Shown: positions 8,137-16,689, numbered from the stretch's first letter. The stretch: 64,000 nt of DNA from Youngiibacter multivorans (GCF_017873395.1 NZ_JAGGKC010000009.1:52230-116229); one strand, 5' to 3'. Translations and numbers: made by a program. The notes: generated by a model from the letters alone, not told the origin.

Positions 8137-8787
8137 CTATAGGCTTGTAATGATTGTCATTGCTGATGGAAGCAGGATTCCAAATGAATTGATGAAATTA
8201 ATCACGGCTGTCCTGTACTCTTCCACTGCTGTGTTCATGACACCTTTGAAGGTTCCGTCTTCAGTTATTTCTTTAGTAATGGCTGCAATCACATTGCCAT
8301 CATCGGTAAGTCTCTTGAAACCTGACTTTCTTAATGCCATGTTGGCAACAGCTGGAGCATCCTTGACCTCAGCATCCTCTTCCTCGATTGCTTCAGGGGC
8401 TTCCTCAGCCTCTTCGGTATCTTCGGTCTTTACTGCTTCAGGGTGTGCAAGGACATATGCGTCTACGAAAGCTACGACTGCAGCCTTGTATGCCTCAACG
8501 TCTGTCTTTTCAAACCCGTTGAATGATGAATCAGTACCCATTGCTTCTGATACGGCAGCGATTACGTTACCAGCATCCCTCAGCTTTTCGATTCCTTCTT
8601 CCTTGATGTACTCATTTGCTATAGCAGGTGCTGCCTTTGGAGGAGTCTTTTTCTCTTCCAGCTTCATTACCTTTGCAGGCCTGTCAGTGTTCTTGACTGT
8701 TTTTGCGTACGCCTCGGTTGTGTTAAGTGACATTGTTGCTCCAAAGGCAAGGAGCGACAGGAGCACTGCTCCGACTATCTTCTTCAT
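8137..8787 (-). CDS. Secreted protein with two internal repeats, unknown function
   Basis: A 216-residue protein with a Sec signal peptide (MKKIVGAVLLSLLAFGA, likely cleaved after AYA). Two related repeats of about 60 residues follow, one around 52-113 and one around 143-205; both contain PA(I/V)AN, then a Gly-x-x(K/R)LxDxGNVIAA core, and end in EAYKAAVVAFVDA / EEYRTAVINFINS. A very acidic linker rich in Glu and Ala joins them. I do not recognise the repeat as a named family. The gene stands alone and shares a bidirectional terminator with thrB. It is probably extracellular or cell-wall associated. Confidence 0.7.
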   Translation of the reverse strand: MKKIVGAVLLSLLAFGATMSLNTTEAYAKTVKNTDRPAKVMKLEEKKTPPKAAPAIANEYIKEEGIEKLRDAGNVIAAVSEAMGTDSSFNGFEKTDVEAYKAAVVAFVDAYVLAHPEAVKTEDTEEAEEAPEAIEEEDAEVKDAPAVANMALRKSGFKRLTDDGNVIAAITKEITEDGTFKGVMNTAVEEYRTAVINFINSFGILLPSAMTIITSL

Positions 8788-9040
8788 GTGATCAACTCTC
8801 TTTCGTTTGATTTAGTAAGTTAATAATAAACCCAATGTGTGAAATTCATGTGAAGAAAGGCTTGATAATGAACGGGTTTGGCAAGGTTTCGCTCATCAAA
8901 CTTCGACATGTGGCCGCAATTATGCGATATTCTTCGACAATCATGGTCTGAATTGAATTGCCTTAAGGCCAGGCTAAACAGATGGAAAATATAGTATAAT
9001 AGAGGATGAGCAACAATAGGCATGAATGGAAGGTGAATCC

Positions 9041-10684
9041 ATGGCATACACGGCGCTGTACAGGGAATGGAGACCAAAGGTCTTCAGTGATGTTATCGGA
9101 CAGGAACATATAACTACTACACTTATCAATGAGATTAAAGCGGGCAGGATAGGTCATGCATACCTCTTCAGTGGAACCAGGGGAACAGGAAAGACCACCT
9201 GCGCCAAGATAATGGCCAAGGCACTCAACTGCATTGACCTGAAGGATGGAGAGCCCTGCAATGTATGTCACATGTGCAGGAAGATTGACTCGGGTCTGTC
9301 CCTGGATGTCATAGAGCAGGATGCTGCTACAAACAACAAGGTCGACGACATAAGGGAGCTTGTGGATGAGGTCCAGTATCCGCCGCATGAGGGAAAATAC
9401 AAGGTCTATATCCTCGATGAGGTCCATATGCTGTCTACAGGAGCTGTAAATGCATTCCTCAAGACGCTTGAGGAGCCGCCGTCGCATGTGGTATTCATCC
9501 TGGCTACCACGGACCCTCAGAAGCTTCCCGTCACCATACTCTCAAGATGCCAGAGGTTTGACTTCAAGCGTATAAGGTATGAGGAAATCGGAAAAAGGCT
9601 AAGGCTCATTGCGGACAAAAAAGGTATATATGCAGAAGACAAGAGTCTCGAGCTGATTGCCCGAGTATCTGATGGAGCAATGAGAGATGCCCTGAGCATG
9701 ATGGACCAGGCGATAAGCATGGGAGAAGGAAAGCTGGACTATGAAGAGGTACTGGACATGCTGGGTCTTTCGGGAACTGAGAACCTGTTCAGGATTTCAG
9801 AAGCAATTCTTAAGAAGGATGTCAGGAGTGCCATACAGATACTCGATGAAGTGGTTGACGGAGGAAAGGACCCTTATGGCTTTACAAAGGACCTGGTTCT
9901 TCATTTCAGGAACATACTAGTTGGAAAGATAATGCCTGATCCGGAGCAGGTAATCGACATGACAAGAGAAGATATCGAACTTTTGAAGATTCAGGGAGAC
10001 CTTGCCGGAAATGAAATGATTACCAAGGCCATAAGGCTTCTCCAGGAAGCGGAGGAGCAGGCGAAGTTCAGCAAGCAGTCGAGGATCTATCTTGAGCTCG
10101 CCATAATAAACCTGACCAAGACTGAGCTTGATTCATCAAGGGAATCAATGCTCAGCAGAATATCCATGCTTGAAGACTATATCAGGAATGGCAATCTGCA
10201 GCCTGCGTCAAAAACCGAAGTGAAGCCGGATCCAAAGCCATCGGCTATAAAAAGCCAGTCGCTGACAGGGCCGGAAGACCTGAAGGTGATGAAGGAAGCA
10301 GTCAGAATAAATGAAGACATCTTCAATGATGACTGCAAGGTAACTCTGGATATGGTGAAGAGAAGCTGGAAGGAAATCATGGAGGCTCTGAAGGCGAGAA
10401 GGCAAATGATTATTCAGGCTTCAGTAATCGTAGGGAATCCCATGAAATGCGACAGGGGTGTCATAGAGGTCAGGTTTGCGAAGGAATACTCGTTTAACAA
10501 GAAGAGGCTTGAAAAGAAGGAATACAGGGATGTCCTTGAGGATACGGCAGCAGCTGTACTTGGTGAAAAGGTGAAGTTCAAGTTCTCTGTTGAAGGTGAC
10601 AAGGAACGGGAGCCTGAAGCAGTCGCGAAGGGCACGCTTGCCGAATCACTTCAGGGTACTGGTGTCGAGATTGTAGATGAATAG
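9041..10684 (+). CDS. dnaX: DNA polymerase III subunits gamma/tau
   Basis: The 547-residue clamp-loader ATPase starts with the classic YTALYREWRPKVFSDVIGQEH segment, a Walker A GTRGTGKTT, a zinc-binding cysteine group (CxxxxxxxxCNVCHMC) and Walker B/sensor segments (LDEVHMLS, LATTDPQKLPVTILSRCQ). The C-terminal third is tau-like and contacts other replisome parts. ATG 9041 follows GGAAGGTG. A TATAAT lies at 8995-9000. It heads a dnaX-ybaB-recR operon, the usual Firmicutes arrangement and one normally found near the replication origin. Confidence 0.96.
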   Translation: MAYTALYREWRPKVFSDVIGQEHITTTLINEIKAGRIGHAYLFSGTRGTGKTTCAKIMAKALNCIDLKDGEPCNVCHMCRKIDSGLSLDVIEQDAATNNKVDDIRELVDEVQYPPHEGKYKVYILDEVHMLSTGAVNAFLKTLEEPPSHVVFILATTDPQKLPVTILSRCQRFDFKRIRYEEIGKRLRLIADKKGIYAEDKSLELIARVSDGAMRDALSMMDQAISMGEGKLDYEEVLDMLGLSGTENLFRISEAILKKDVRSAIQILDEVVDGGKDPYGFTKDLVLHFRNILVGKIMPDPEQVIDMTREDIELLKIQGDLAGNEMITKAIRLLQEAEEQAKFSKQSRIYLELAIINLTKTELDSSRESMLSRISMLEDYIRNGNLQPASKTEVKPDPKPSAIKSQSLTGPEDLKVMKEAVRINEDIFNDDCKVTLDMVKRSWKEIMEALKARRQMIIQASVIVGNPMKCDRGVIEVRFAKEYSFNKKRLEKKEYRDVLEDTAAAVLGEKVKFKFSVEGDKEREPEAVAKGTLAESLQGTGVEIVDE

Positions 10685-10729
10685 AAGTCTATAGTATAAT
10701 ATATTGAAAGAAATTTTGGAGGTATTGAA

Positions 10730-11062
10730 ATGGCAAAGGGATTCCCAGGAATGGGTGGAGGAAATATGAACGCGCTTCTCAAACAGGCGCAGAAAATGCA
10801 GAAGCAGATCGAGGATGCCCAGAAGGAGCTTGAAACTAAGGAGTATGAGTTCTCAATAGGCGGAGGGGCATGTTCTGTCAAGGCGAACGGCAAGAAGGTA
10901 ATAACTGAAATAAAGCTGCTGCCTGATGCGGTTGACCCTGAAGATGTCGAAACACTTGAAGACATGATACTGGCTGCTATTAACAATGTGCTTGAAATGG
11001 TCGATGATGAAAAAGAGAAGGTCATGGGCAAGCTAACCGGGGGAATGCCTGGAATGTTCTAG
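10730..11062 (+). CDS. YbaB/EbfC family nucleoid-associated protein
   Basis: A 110-residue DNA-binding protein with the family's N-terminal MNALLKQAQKMQKQIEDAQ helix and the central SIGGGACSVKANGKKVITEIKL sheet (cited in part). Members form dimers that bind and bend DNA without strong sequence preference. It has GGAGGT before its ATG and its own candidate -10 TATAAT at 10695-10700. The position between dnaX and recR is the conserved one and supports the call. Confidence 0.93.
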   Translation: MAKGFPGMGGGNMNALLKQAQKMQKQIEDAQKELETKEYEFSIGGGACSVKANGKKVITEIKLLPDAVDPEDVETLEDMILAAINNVLEMVDDEKEKVMGKLTGGMPGMF

Positions 11063-11075
11063 GCTGAGGTGACTG

Positions 11076-11672
11076 ATGGATTTTTATCCCATAGCGATCG
11101 AGAAGCTTATCGAGGAATTCGCAAAGCTTCCCGGTATAGGCTACAAGACAGCGCAAAGGCTTACGCTGCATGTTCTCAATCTTCCGCAGGAAGAAGTAAG
11201 GGAATTTGCTGAAGCGCTCGTCAAGGCAAGAGGAACAATCAAATACTGCTCGACGTGCGGGAACTTTACCGACAAGGATCCGTGTGCGATTTGCAGCAAT
11301 CCGAGCAGAGACCACGATACCATATGCGTCATCGAGCAGCCCAAGGATATCATGTCCCTTGAAAGAGTCAGGGAGTTCAATGGAGTCTACCATGTACTTC
11401 ATGGTACCATATCACCTATGGCCGGCAGAGGGCCTGAGGATATCAGGATCAAGGAGCTCGTAAGACGAATGTCCGGTAACATCAAGGAAGTCATCGTGGC
11501 TACAAATCCTACCATAGAAGGTGAGGCTACTGCCATGTACATATCAAGGGTGCTGAAGCCTCTTGAAGTCAAGGTCACAAGAATAGCGTCAGGAATGCCT
11601 GTTGGCGGAGACCTCGAATATGCAGACGAAGTGACTTTATCCAAGGCTATGGAAGGAAGAAAAGAAATCTGA
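11076..11672 (+). CDS. recR: Recombination mediator RecR
   Basis: A 198-residue protein with an N-terminal helix-hairpin-helix (KLPGIGYKTAQRLTLHVL), a four-cysteine zinc finger (CSTCGNFTDKDPCAIC, about residues 54-69) and a Toprim domain (CVIEQPKDIMSLE ... TNPTIEGEATAMYI). Together with RecF/RecO it loads RecA on gapped single-stranded DNA. It is the last gene of the dnaX operon, 13 bp after ybaB, and ends in a long terminator. Confidence 0.96.
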   Translation: MDFYPIAIEKLIEEFAKLPGIGYKTAQRLTLHVLNLPQEEVREFAEALVKARGTIKYCSTCGNFTDKDPCAICSNPSRDHDTICVIEQPKDIMSLERVREFNGVYHVLHGTISPMAGRGPEDIRIKELVRRMSGNIKEVIVATNPTIEGEATAMYISRVLKPLEVKVTRIASGMPVGGDLEYADEVTLSKAMEGRKEI

Positions 11673-11709
11673 ATATAAACTCAGACGTCATCATGAATGA
11701 CTAACGAGT

Positions 11710-11760
11710 ATAAAATGAGAAGCGGTGGACATATGGGTCCACCGCTTCTCATTTTATATT
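11710..11760. terminator. Terminator after recR
   Basis: A 21-bp nearly perfect stem (ATAAAATGAGAAGCGGTGGAC with its complement at 11737-11757) around a 6-nt loop, with A/T tracts on both sides. Confidence 0.9.
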
Positions 11761-12176
11761 GAATAAAAATATAGCCGGATTATAAGTAAATATACGAACA
11801 GTTAAATATGATAATTAAATTATATGAATTGTCTGAAAAATTATTTCGACTAATTATACAAATATCCGGTGACAATATTCGCGTGACACAGGACTGGTTA
11901 AATTTCCATGTCGGGTATATCCGAATATGTGTGCGTATCTGTCAAAAAAACTGAAAATATTTTTGCTGACATTACGAATTATTTGATTTGCATGGATTGT
12001 TAGTTCGGGATATGTTGGTTTTTGTAGAATAATGTGATTTGACGTTAAAATGTTTAGCATTTAACATTGGGGCTGTAAAACAATGCATGAATTATCAGAA
12101 GTCTCACATATGCATATGGATGTTAAATCGAGAGTTGCAGCAGTGGATGATGTTGTCTGATAGATAGGATAGGTGT
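11761..12176. other. Gene-free AT-rich stretch before the sortase-like gene
   Basis: About 415 bp with no credible ORF. It is very AT-rich and contains a 12-bp palindrome CATATGCATATG at 12107-12118 some 60 bp before the next start. I find no convincing riboswitch core. Confidence 0.5.
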
Positions 12177-13127
12177 ATGAATAAAGTATTGGCTAATATA
12201 GGTAAAGTGATTGCAATTGGTGTCATAGGAGCAGCGTTGATTCCTGCAACAGGAGCTGTCAGGTCTACCGGTGCTGTGGATGCTTCCTTCACTGCACATT
12301 CTCAGATAACAGTCGAAGCAGACTGGTCTGGTACAACTGATGACATGGGAGAGCTTATCCTTTTCAAGAGTGAAGCAAGGAAAGCTGGAAACATGGAAAT
12401 CGCTGCCGCTCTGGAGACGGATACTGAAGTTCCTGATACTGCAACCTACAATGCAGGTCTGACATACAAGGCTGTCTCATATTACAGATGGACAAAGTCA
12501 TCCCTGAATCTTAGAAAAGGTCCTTCTGCTGGCTACAGCAAGCTTGCATCCATACCGGCAGGCACTAAGCTTAAGGTTACCAGGGTTGCAAGCAACGGAT
12601 GGTCAAGGGTTTCATATGGAGGAAAGACAGGCTATGTTTCAGGCACGTATCTCTCTAAGACCGAGATACTTCCTGCTACAAAAGCATCCGCTTCAGCAGG
12701 AAGCTCATACAGCCCAAACAGGATGTATATTGCCGGGAAAGCCTTAGTATACAAGAATGGCGGAAAGTCATCAGGTCAGAGCATCATCGACTCAAACAGG
12801 AATGTTATCTCGACCTGGGGAGGGGCAACACCCTGGTCTGGAAACGATGGCTCCAACACTCACTTCATCGGGCATAATGACGGAGCGTTCAGGGGAATCT
12901 GGAATCTTGCCATCGGAAGCACGATAATCGTGACTGACGGGTCGGGAAAGCCTACAACCTACAGGCTTACGAAAAAATTCATTGTCACTGACAGCGCTGT
13001 TGGCGTAAATGACGGACAGAAATACTTCAGCTACATAACATCGACTTCAGGTGGAGAGGTCATAACGCTCCAGACCTGCAAGACATCCACTACAAACTGG
13101 ATTCTGAGAGCAGAGAAAATCAACTGA
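12177..13127 (+). CDS. Secreted SH3b-sortase fusion protein
   Basis: The 316-residue protein has a signal-like N-terminus (residues 1-28), a bacterial SH3 domain (about 105-162; SSLNLRKGPSAGYSKLASIP and GWSRVSYGGKTGYVSGTYL), and a C-terminal sortase fold (about 185-316). Sortase signs are HFIGHNDGAFRGIWNL with His229/His233, the strand pattern GSTIIVTDGSGKPTTYRL, TLQTC with Cys301 and WILRAE with Arg311, matching the His-Cys-Arg triad of sortases. Sortases join surface proteins to the wall; SH3b domains bind wall peptides. The usual membrane anchor is replaced by a cleavable-looking signal and a wall-binding module. No obvious LPXTG substrate lies next to it. The RBS is weak (GGATAGGTG). Confidence 0.75.
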   Translation: MNKVLANIGKVIAIGVIGAALIPATGAVRSTGAVDASFTAHSQITVEADWSGTTDDMGELILFKSEARKAGNMEIAAALETDTEVPDTATYNAGLTYKAVSYYRWTKSSLNLRKGPSAGYSKLASIPAGTKLKVTRVASNGWSRVSYGGKTGYVSGTYLSKTEILPATKASASAGSSYSPNRMYIAGKALVYKNGGKSSGQSIIDSNRNVISTWGGATPWSGNDGSNTHFIGHNDGAFRGIWNLAIGSTIIVTDGSGKPTTYRLTKKFIVTDSAVGVNDGQKYFSYITSTSGGEVITLQTCKTSTTNWILRAEKIN

Positions 13128-13138
13128 TTAGAACTACT

Positions 13139-13172
13139 GCGGCAATCAATAATGGTTGCCGCTTTTGTTTTG
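13139..13172 (+). terminator. Terminator after the sortase-like gene
   Basis: Stem GCGGCAA/TTGCCGC with 9-nt loop followed by TTTTGTTTTG. Confidence 0.8.
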
Positions 13173-13261
13173 TAATTGAAAGTTAATGGATTCGTAATAT
13201 CTGATACATCCTCCCATGGGATGCTTGGATATATAATTGCAAAATGATGAGGAGAAATAGC

Positions 13262-13795
13262 ATGAAAAATAGAGAAGTTGTGCTCTATATCGCTCAGAGT
13301 CTGGACGGATTCATAGCCAGGGAGGATGGCGACATTGCATGGCTTGACATGGTTGCAATTGATGGTGAGGACTATGGATATGGCGAATTTTTGAAATCTG
13401 TGGATACAGTTGTACTTGGAAGGAAGACCTATGAAAAAGTAAAATCGATAAGTACAGAACCTCCTTATTTTGGTAAAAAGGTTTATGTTCTGACCAAGGA
13501 TACTGATAAAAATGCTGATGATGTAATATACTGCAATGACGTCCTTAAGTTATTCAAAGATCTTAAGGCTACCGATGGTGGCAGGATTTTCATAGATGGA
13601 GGTTCTGAGACAGTCAGGAATCTGCGAGATATCGACATGATTGACCAGTACGTAATATCAATAATACCGGTTATGATAGGAAGGGGAATACGCCTTTTTG
13701 GTGATCTTGAAGAATCGGTGACCTCCAGGGTGAAACTTGTATCCTGCAGTCAGTTCAAATCGGGACTGGTCCAGCTTGAGTATGTGAAGGCTTAA
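13262..13795 (+). CDS. Dihydrofolate reductase family protein (RibD C-terminal type)
   Basis: A 177-residue protein of the RibD C-terminal/DHFR-like fold: IAQSLDGFIAREDGDIAWLD near the N-terminus, DTVVLGRKTYE in the middle and DGGSETVRNLR plus VISIIPVMIGRGIRLF near the end. Members reduce pteridine-like or other substrates with NADPH, and many are of unknown specificity. I chose ATG 13262 with GAGGAG upstream, not the ATG at 13244. It stands alone between two terminators/promoters. It is not the classical FolA, whose sequence differs. Confidence 0.78.
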   Translation: MKNREVVLYIAQSLDGFIAREDGDIAWLDMVAIDGEDYGYGEFLKSVDTVVLGRKTYEKVKSISTEPPYFGKKVYVLTKDTDKNADDVIYCNDVLKLFKDLKATDGGRIFIDGGSETVRNLRDIDMIDQYVISIIPVMIGRGIRLFGDLEESVTSRVKLVSCSQFKSGLVQLEYVKA

Positions 13796-13810
13796 GTATG
13801 GACATACAAA

Positions 13811-13845
13811 ATTAAATTTGACAAAATTTAATATCGTGGTATAAT
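13811..13845 (+). promoter_or_regulatory. trxA promoter with overlapping palindromic operator
   Basis: TTGACA (13818-13823) and TATAAT (13840-13845) are spaced by 16 bp. A perfect inverted repeat ATTAAATTT-GACA-AAATTTAAT (13811-13832) covers the -35 box, as expected for a repressor site. Confidence 0.7.
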
Positions 13846-13916
13846 ATATCCATAAAATACCTGAAATTTAGGGGATTGAATAAAGCAATTATGCCGTATG
13901 GCAGGAGGGAAATAAG

Positions 13917-14231
13917 ATGAGAGAGATAAACGATGCAACGTTTGAAAGCGAAGTACTTAACAAGAAGGGAATGGTTCTGGTAGATTTCTGGGCGCCATGG
14001 TGCGGACCATGCAGAATGGTTGCTCCAGTAATGGAGGAGCTTTCCAAAGAATTCGAAGGCAAGCTTGAAGTTGTGAAGCTTAACGTGGATAACAATCCAA
14101 AGGTTTCGCAGTCACTAAGGATCACCAGCATACCGACCATAATCCTGTTCAAGGACGGGAAGGCTGTGGATGGAACCGTTGGAGTAAGGCCAAAGGAATT
14201 CTTCCAAGACATCATTAAGAAGAACAGCTGA
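13917..14231 (+). CDS. trxA: Thioredoxin
   Basis: The 104-residue protein has the canonical active site WAPWCGPCRM and the conserved cis-proline region ITSIPTIILFKDGK. It reduces protein disulfides in the cytoplasm, taking electrons from thioredoxin reductase (not in this window). Length matches the family exactly. RBS GGAGGG precedes ATG. The promoter carries a perfect palindrome over its -35 box, suggesting regulated expression. Confidence 0.95.
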   Translation: MREINDATFESEVLNKKGMVLVDFWAPWCGPCRMVAPVMEELSKEFEGKLEVVKLNVDNNPKVSQSLRITSIPTIILFKDGKAVDGTVGVRPKEFFQDIIKKNS

Positions 14232-14239
14232 TAATAATC

Positions 14240-14276
14240 ATGGCACCTGCAAATTCAAGATTTGCAGGTGCCATTT
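14240..14276. terminator. Terminator between trxA and the dUTPase-like gene
   Basis: A 15-bp perfect stem ATGGCACCTGCAAAT/ATTTGCAGGTGCCAT with a 5-nt loop lies between convergent genes. Confidence 0.75.
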
Positions 14277-14285
14277 AGATTCCAT

Positions 14286-14915
14286 TTAGATTCCTGTGCT
14301 TCCAAAACCGCCACCGCGGTCTGTGCCGATTGATGCTACAGAATCAACCATTATGAACTCAGCGCTTTTGTATTCATTGAAAACCAGCTGTGCAATCTTC
14401 ATTCCCTTTCCGATATAGATTGTCCCGTAAGGATTTCCTATACTGTCAACTATTATGGGGCTGATGGAAGAAACGGCTTGAAGAACATTAAGGTATGACG
14501 GACTACCTGTAGGTTCCTGAACTCCAATCAATCGCTCTAGCGTAGTAAGCTTGTATTCAGAAGTGATTTTCTCCAAAATTGTAGGATCAGCCAATATCTC
14601 ATATGGAAGATTTGATATATTGTAGGTATTCTGCATTATGATTCCGACTGAATCCCTGTAGCCTGCATCAACTGTCCCTGGACTGTTTGGTATCCTTAGG
14701 TCTGTCTTAAGCGAAAGACCGCTTCTGGGGCGCACCTGCATCTCGATGTTGTCTGGCAATGCGACCTTTATGTTCAAAGGAATCACAAGACATTCCATAG
14801 GGCGAATCGCGATGTCCCTTGATGCGAATACGTCAGCACCGGCATCATTGAAGTTTGCGTATGCCGGAACTGTTCCGCCCTCATTGATCTCTATGTATAC
14901 CTGGATCTTTTCCAA
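14286..14915 (-). CDS. dUTPase-like protein with a large internal insertion
   Basis: All five trimeric dUTPase motifs are present: DAGADVFAS, RPRSGLSLK, GTVDAGYRDSVG, KGMKIAQLVF and the glycine-rich C-terminal GGGFGSTG. The enzyme splits dUTP to dUMP and pyrophosphate. At about 209 residues it is much longer than the usual 140-150, because some 65 residues (about 97-165) with no dUTPase motif sit between motifs 3 and 4. I use TTG 14915, six bases after GAGAGGTG; a GTG at 14924 overlaps that RBS. The insertion might alter trimer packing or add a binding role; the chemistry is likely intact. Confidence 0.82.
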   Translation of the reverse strand: MEKIQVYIEINEGGTVPAYANFNDAGADVFASRDIAIRPMECLVIPLNIKVALPDNIEMQVRPRSGLSLKTDLRIPNSPGTVDAGYRDSVGIIMQNTYNISNLPYEILADPTILEKITSEYKLTTLERLIGVQEPTGSPSYLNVLQAVSSISPIIVDSIGNPYGTIYIGKGMKIAQLVFNEYKSAEFIMVDSVASIGTDRGGGFGSTGI

Positions 14916-15046
14916 ATTATTCACCTCTCCAGAAAATTATACTTTAACATCAATTTATACACAACTTGACCTTAAGTTTCAAAATTTGTCTGCCGACAAA
15001 ACCCTCAAGGAGTTGTATAATCAAGTTGAGAATAAGAGGTGATGAT

Positions 15047-15517
15047 ATGATAGTTGAAATTGGAAAGCTAAGAACACTTCCTGAACTTGAGAGGGCAATC
15101 ACCCTTTCGGCAATCTGCCATGTTGGGCAGGTTGACCTCATGGGAACTCCATACATACTGCATCCGTTAAGAGTAATGGGTGGTGTTGCAACATACGATG
15201 AAAAGGTTGCTGCAGCCCTTCACGACCTCGTAGAAGATACGGACATTACGCTCCAGGACCTTGAGGAACTGGGATTCAAGGAAGAAATCGTAGCAGCAGT
15301 TGATGCTTTGACTAAAAGAGATGACGAAAAATACATGGATTATGTAAAAAGGGCTACTGAAGACCCGATTGCAATCAAAGTCAAACTGAGCGACCTCGTT
15401 GACAATCTGGGTAAGACAGAAGAGCTGCCAGATGATGAGGTCAAGGATAAGAGGAGAAGGAAATACACCAAGGCGCTTAAGTTCGTTGAAGATGCCATCA
15501 GCAGGACAAGAAAATAG
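15047..15517 (+). CDS. HD-domain phosphohydrolase, SpoT/MESH1-like
   Basis: A 156-residue protein resembling the stand-alone hydrolase domain of RelA/SpoT proteins: YILHPLRVM, then ALHDLVEDTDIT (the HD pair plus ED), and IKVKLSDLVDNL corresponding to the conserved (V/I)KLADxxxN region. Such small hydrolases can remove pyrophosphate from (p)ppGpp, though some act on other nucleotides. No synthetase domain is present. ATG 15047 follows AAGAGGTGATG; the longer in-frame extension to 14966 overlaps the divergent gene's promoter zone. A hairpin follows the stop. Confidence 0.75.
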   Translation: MIVEIGKLRTLPELERAITLSAICHVGQVDLMGTPYILHPLRVMGGVATYDEKVAAALHDLVEDTDITLQDLEELGFKEEIVAAVDALTKRDDEKYMDYVKRATEDPIAIKVKLSDLVDNLGKTEELPDDEVKDKRRRKYTKALKFVEDAISRTRK

Positions 15518-15884
15518 GAATTGAAAAATATAGTTCAGGAAAATTTTAATGGCTTCCGTACAAGTACGGAAGCCATGGCCATTATTAAAGCAATTCGAGG
15601 TATCCCTCCGGGATTCCTTTGGTCCCGTTTGGTTTATCACTTGCAAGCACAGTGAGAACTTTCTGTACTTCCAATTATGATTATACCAAAAATGTCCCAC
15701 TGTAAACAGACCAAATTGAATACAATAATAAATTTTCAGTGAACAAGGAATATTTCAATAAACCCAAAATACCCAGCCATGCTGCCTGAAGCCTTATGAG
15801 AAAGGCTTCAGGTGCAAAAAAGTGATTTTAAGTCGAACACAAGAAAACGGCGGAGCATATTGCTCCACCGCTCATACTTAGGTA
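15518..15884. other. Intergenic stretch with three hairpins
   Basis: No gene is seen. It holds a 12-bp stem at 15549-15576 (ATGGCTTCCGTA/TACGGAAGCCAT) after the HD-protein gene, a second one at about 15786-15812 (CCTGAAGCCTT/AAGGCTTCAGG), and the wrbA terminator at its right end. The two outer hairpins look like transcript ends; the middle one has no assigned gene. Confidence 0.55.
15841..15870 (-). terminator. Terminator of the wrbA-like gene
   Basis: On the minus strand a 10-bp stem with one mismatch (CGGTGGAGCA/TGCTCCGCCG) runs into TTTTCTT. Confidence 0.7.
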
Positions 15885-16493
15885 TTATACTGATTTTCCT
15901 GTGACTTTTGCAGCGATATCTATTGTTCGCTTTGCCTGGAATTTTACAGCATCCTCGATATCGTTGACTATCTTTCCATCAAGAACCTGTGCAGTGGTAC
16001 CGTAAGGATTTCCACCTGCCTTGTAAACTGAAGGATCGATGTATCCAGGTCCGACGATTATGGCTCCAAGATGGAAGAATACTGTATGGAAGCTTCTGAC
16101 AGTCTCCTCCACTCCACCATGAAGGTTCATCGCAGAGCTCATTGCGCTCATTACCTTGTTTACCAGAAGACCCTGGGACCATACTCCACCAAGAGTATCT
16201 ATGAACTGCTTCATCTGCGAAGCCATTACACCATACCGTGTCGGGCTTGAGAATATTATCGCATCAGCCCAGACAAGGTCATCAGGAGTTACAACCTGAA
16301 CATCAGATGTGGCATCATGATTTGCCTGCCATAGAGGGTTTGCTGCTATTGCATTTGGCGGAGCCAATTCAGGTACCTTCAGCAGCCTTACCTCTGCGCC
16401 TGCTGCTTCACCAGCATCTTTTGCCCAATTTACCATCTGAGTGTTGCCGCCTGTCGAGCTGTAATATACTATTGCAAGTTTAACTTTATCCAT
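15885..16493 (-). CDS. wrbA: WrbA-like NAD(P)H:quinone oxidoreductase
   Basis: The 202-residue flavodoxin-fold protein has the FMN phosphate loop YYSSTGGNTQ, the FSSPTRYGVMASQMKQFID segment and GPGYIDPSVYKAGGNPYG, all typical of WrbA. Members reduce quinones by two electrons and are linked to oxidative stress. ATG 16493 has AAGGATGG eight bases upstream; an earlier ATG at 16505 sits too close to that RBS. It stands alone between its terminator and the tRNA-Glu promoter zone. Confidence 0.88.
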   Translation of the reverse strand: MDKVKLAIVYYSSTGGNTQMVNWAKDAGEAAGAEVRLLKVPELAPPNAIAANPLWQANHDATSDVQVVTPDDLVWADAIIFSSPTRYGVMASQMKQFIDTLGGVWSQGLLVNKVMSAMSSAMNLHGGVEETVRSFHTVFFHLGAIIVGPGYIDPSVYKAGGNPYGTTAQVLDGKIVNDIEDAVKFQAKRTIDIAAKVTGKSV

Positions 16494-16660
16494 TTGTTGA
16501 ACCATCCTTTATAATAAATTTTATAAGATTTAATCTTGTACTATATTTATACCGTATGATTATGAACATATAATGTGCAGAGTGTTTCTAAAGTGTTAAT
16601 TATACTAATTAGTATAAAAATTTATCTAAATTTTTGTGCGCTTCATTTTCTAAAAAGGTG

Positions 16661-16689
16661 TTGACTGCAATAAATATCAATGGTAATAT
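16661..16689 (+). promoter_or_regulatory. Promoter of tRNA-Glu
   Basis: TTGACT (16661-16666), exact 17-bp spacer, TAATAT (16684-16689), 30 bp before the tRNA. Confidence 0.7.

Noticed and set aside
11854..12118. Minus-strand frame and a c-di-AMP riboswitch before the SH3-sortase gene
   Set aside because: The frame lacks an RBS and protein-like sequence; no riboswitch core is evident. The CATATGCATATG palindrome is short and in AT-rich DNA.
14966..15046. Upstream extension of the HD-domain protein
   Set aside because: The extension lies in a promoter-like region, and ATG 15047 has a proper RBS and the family start.
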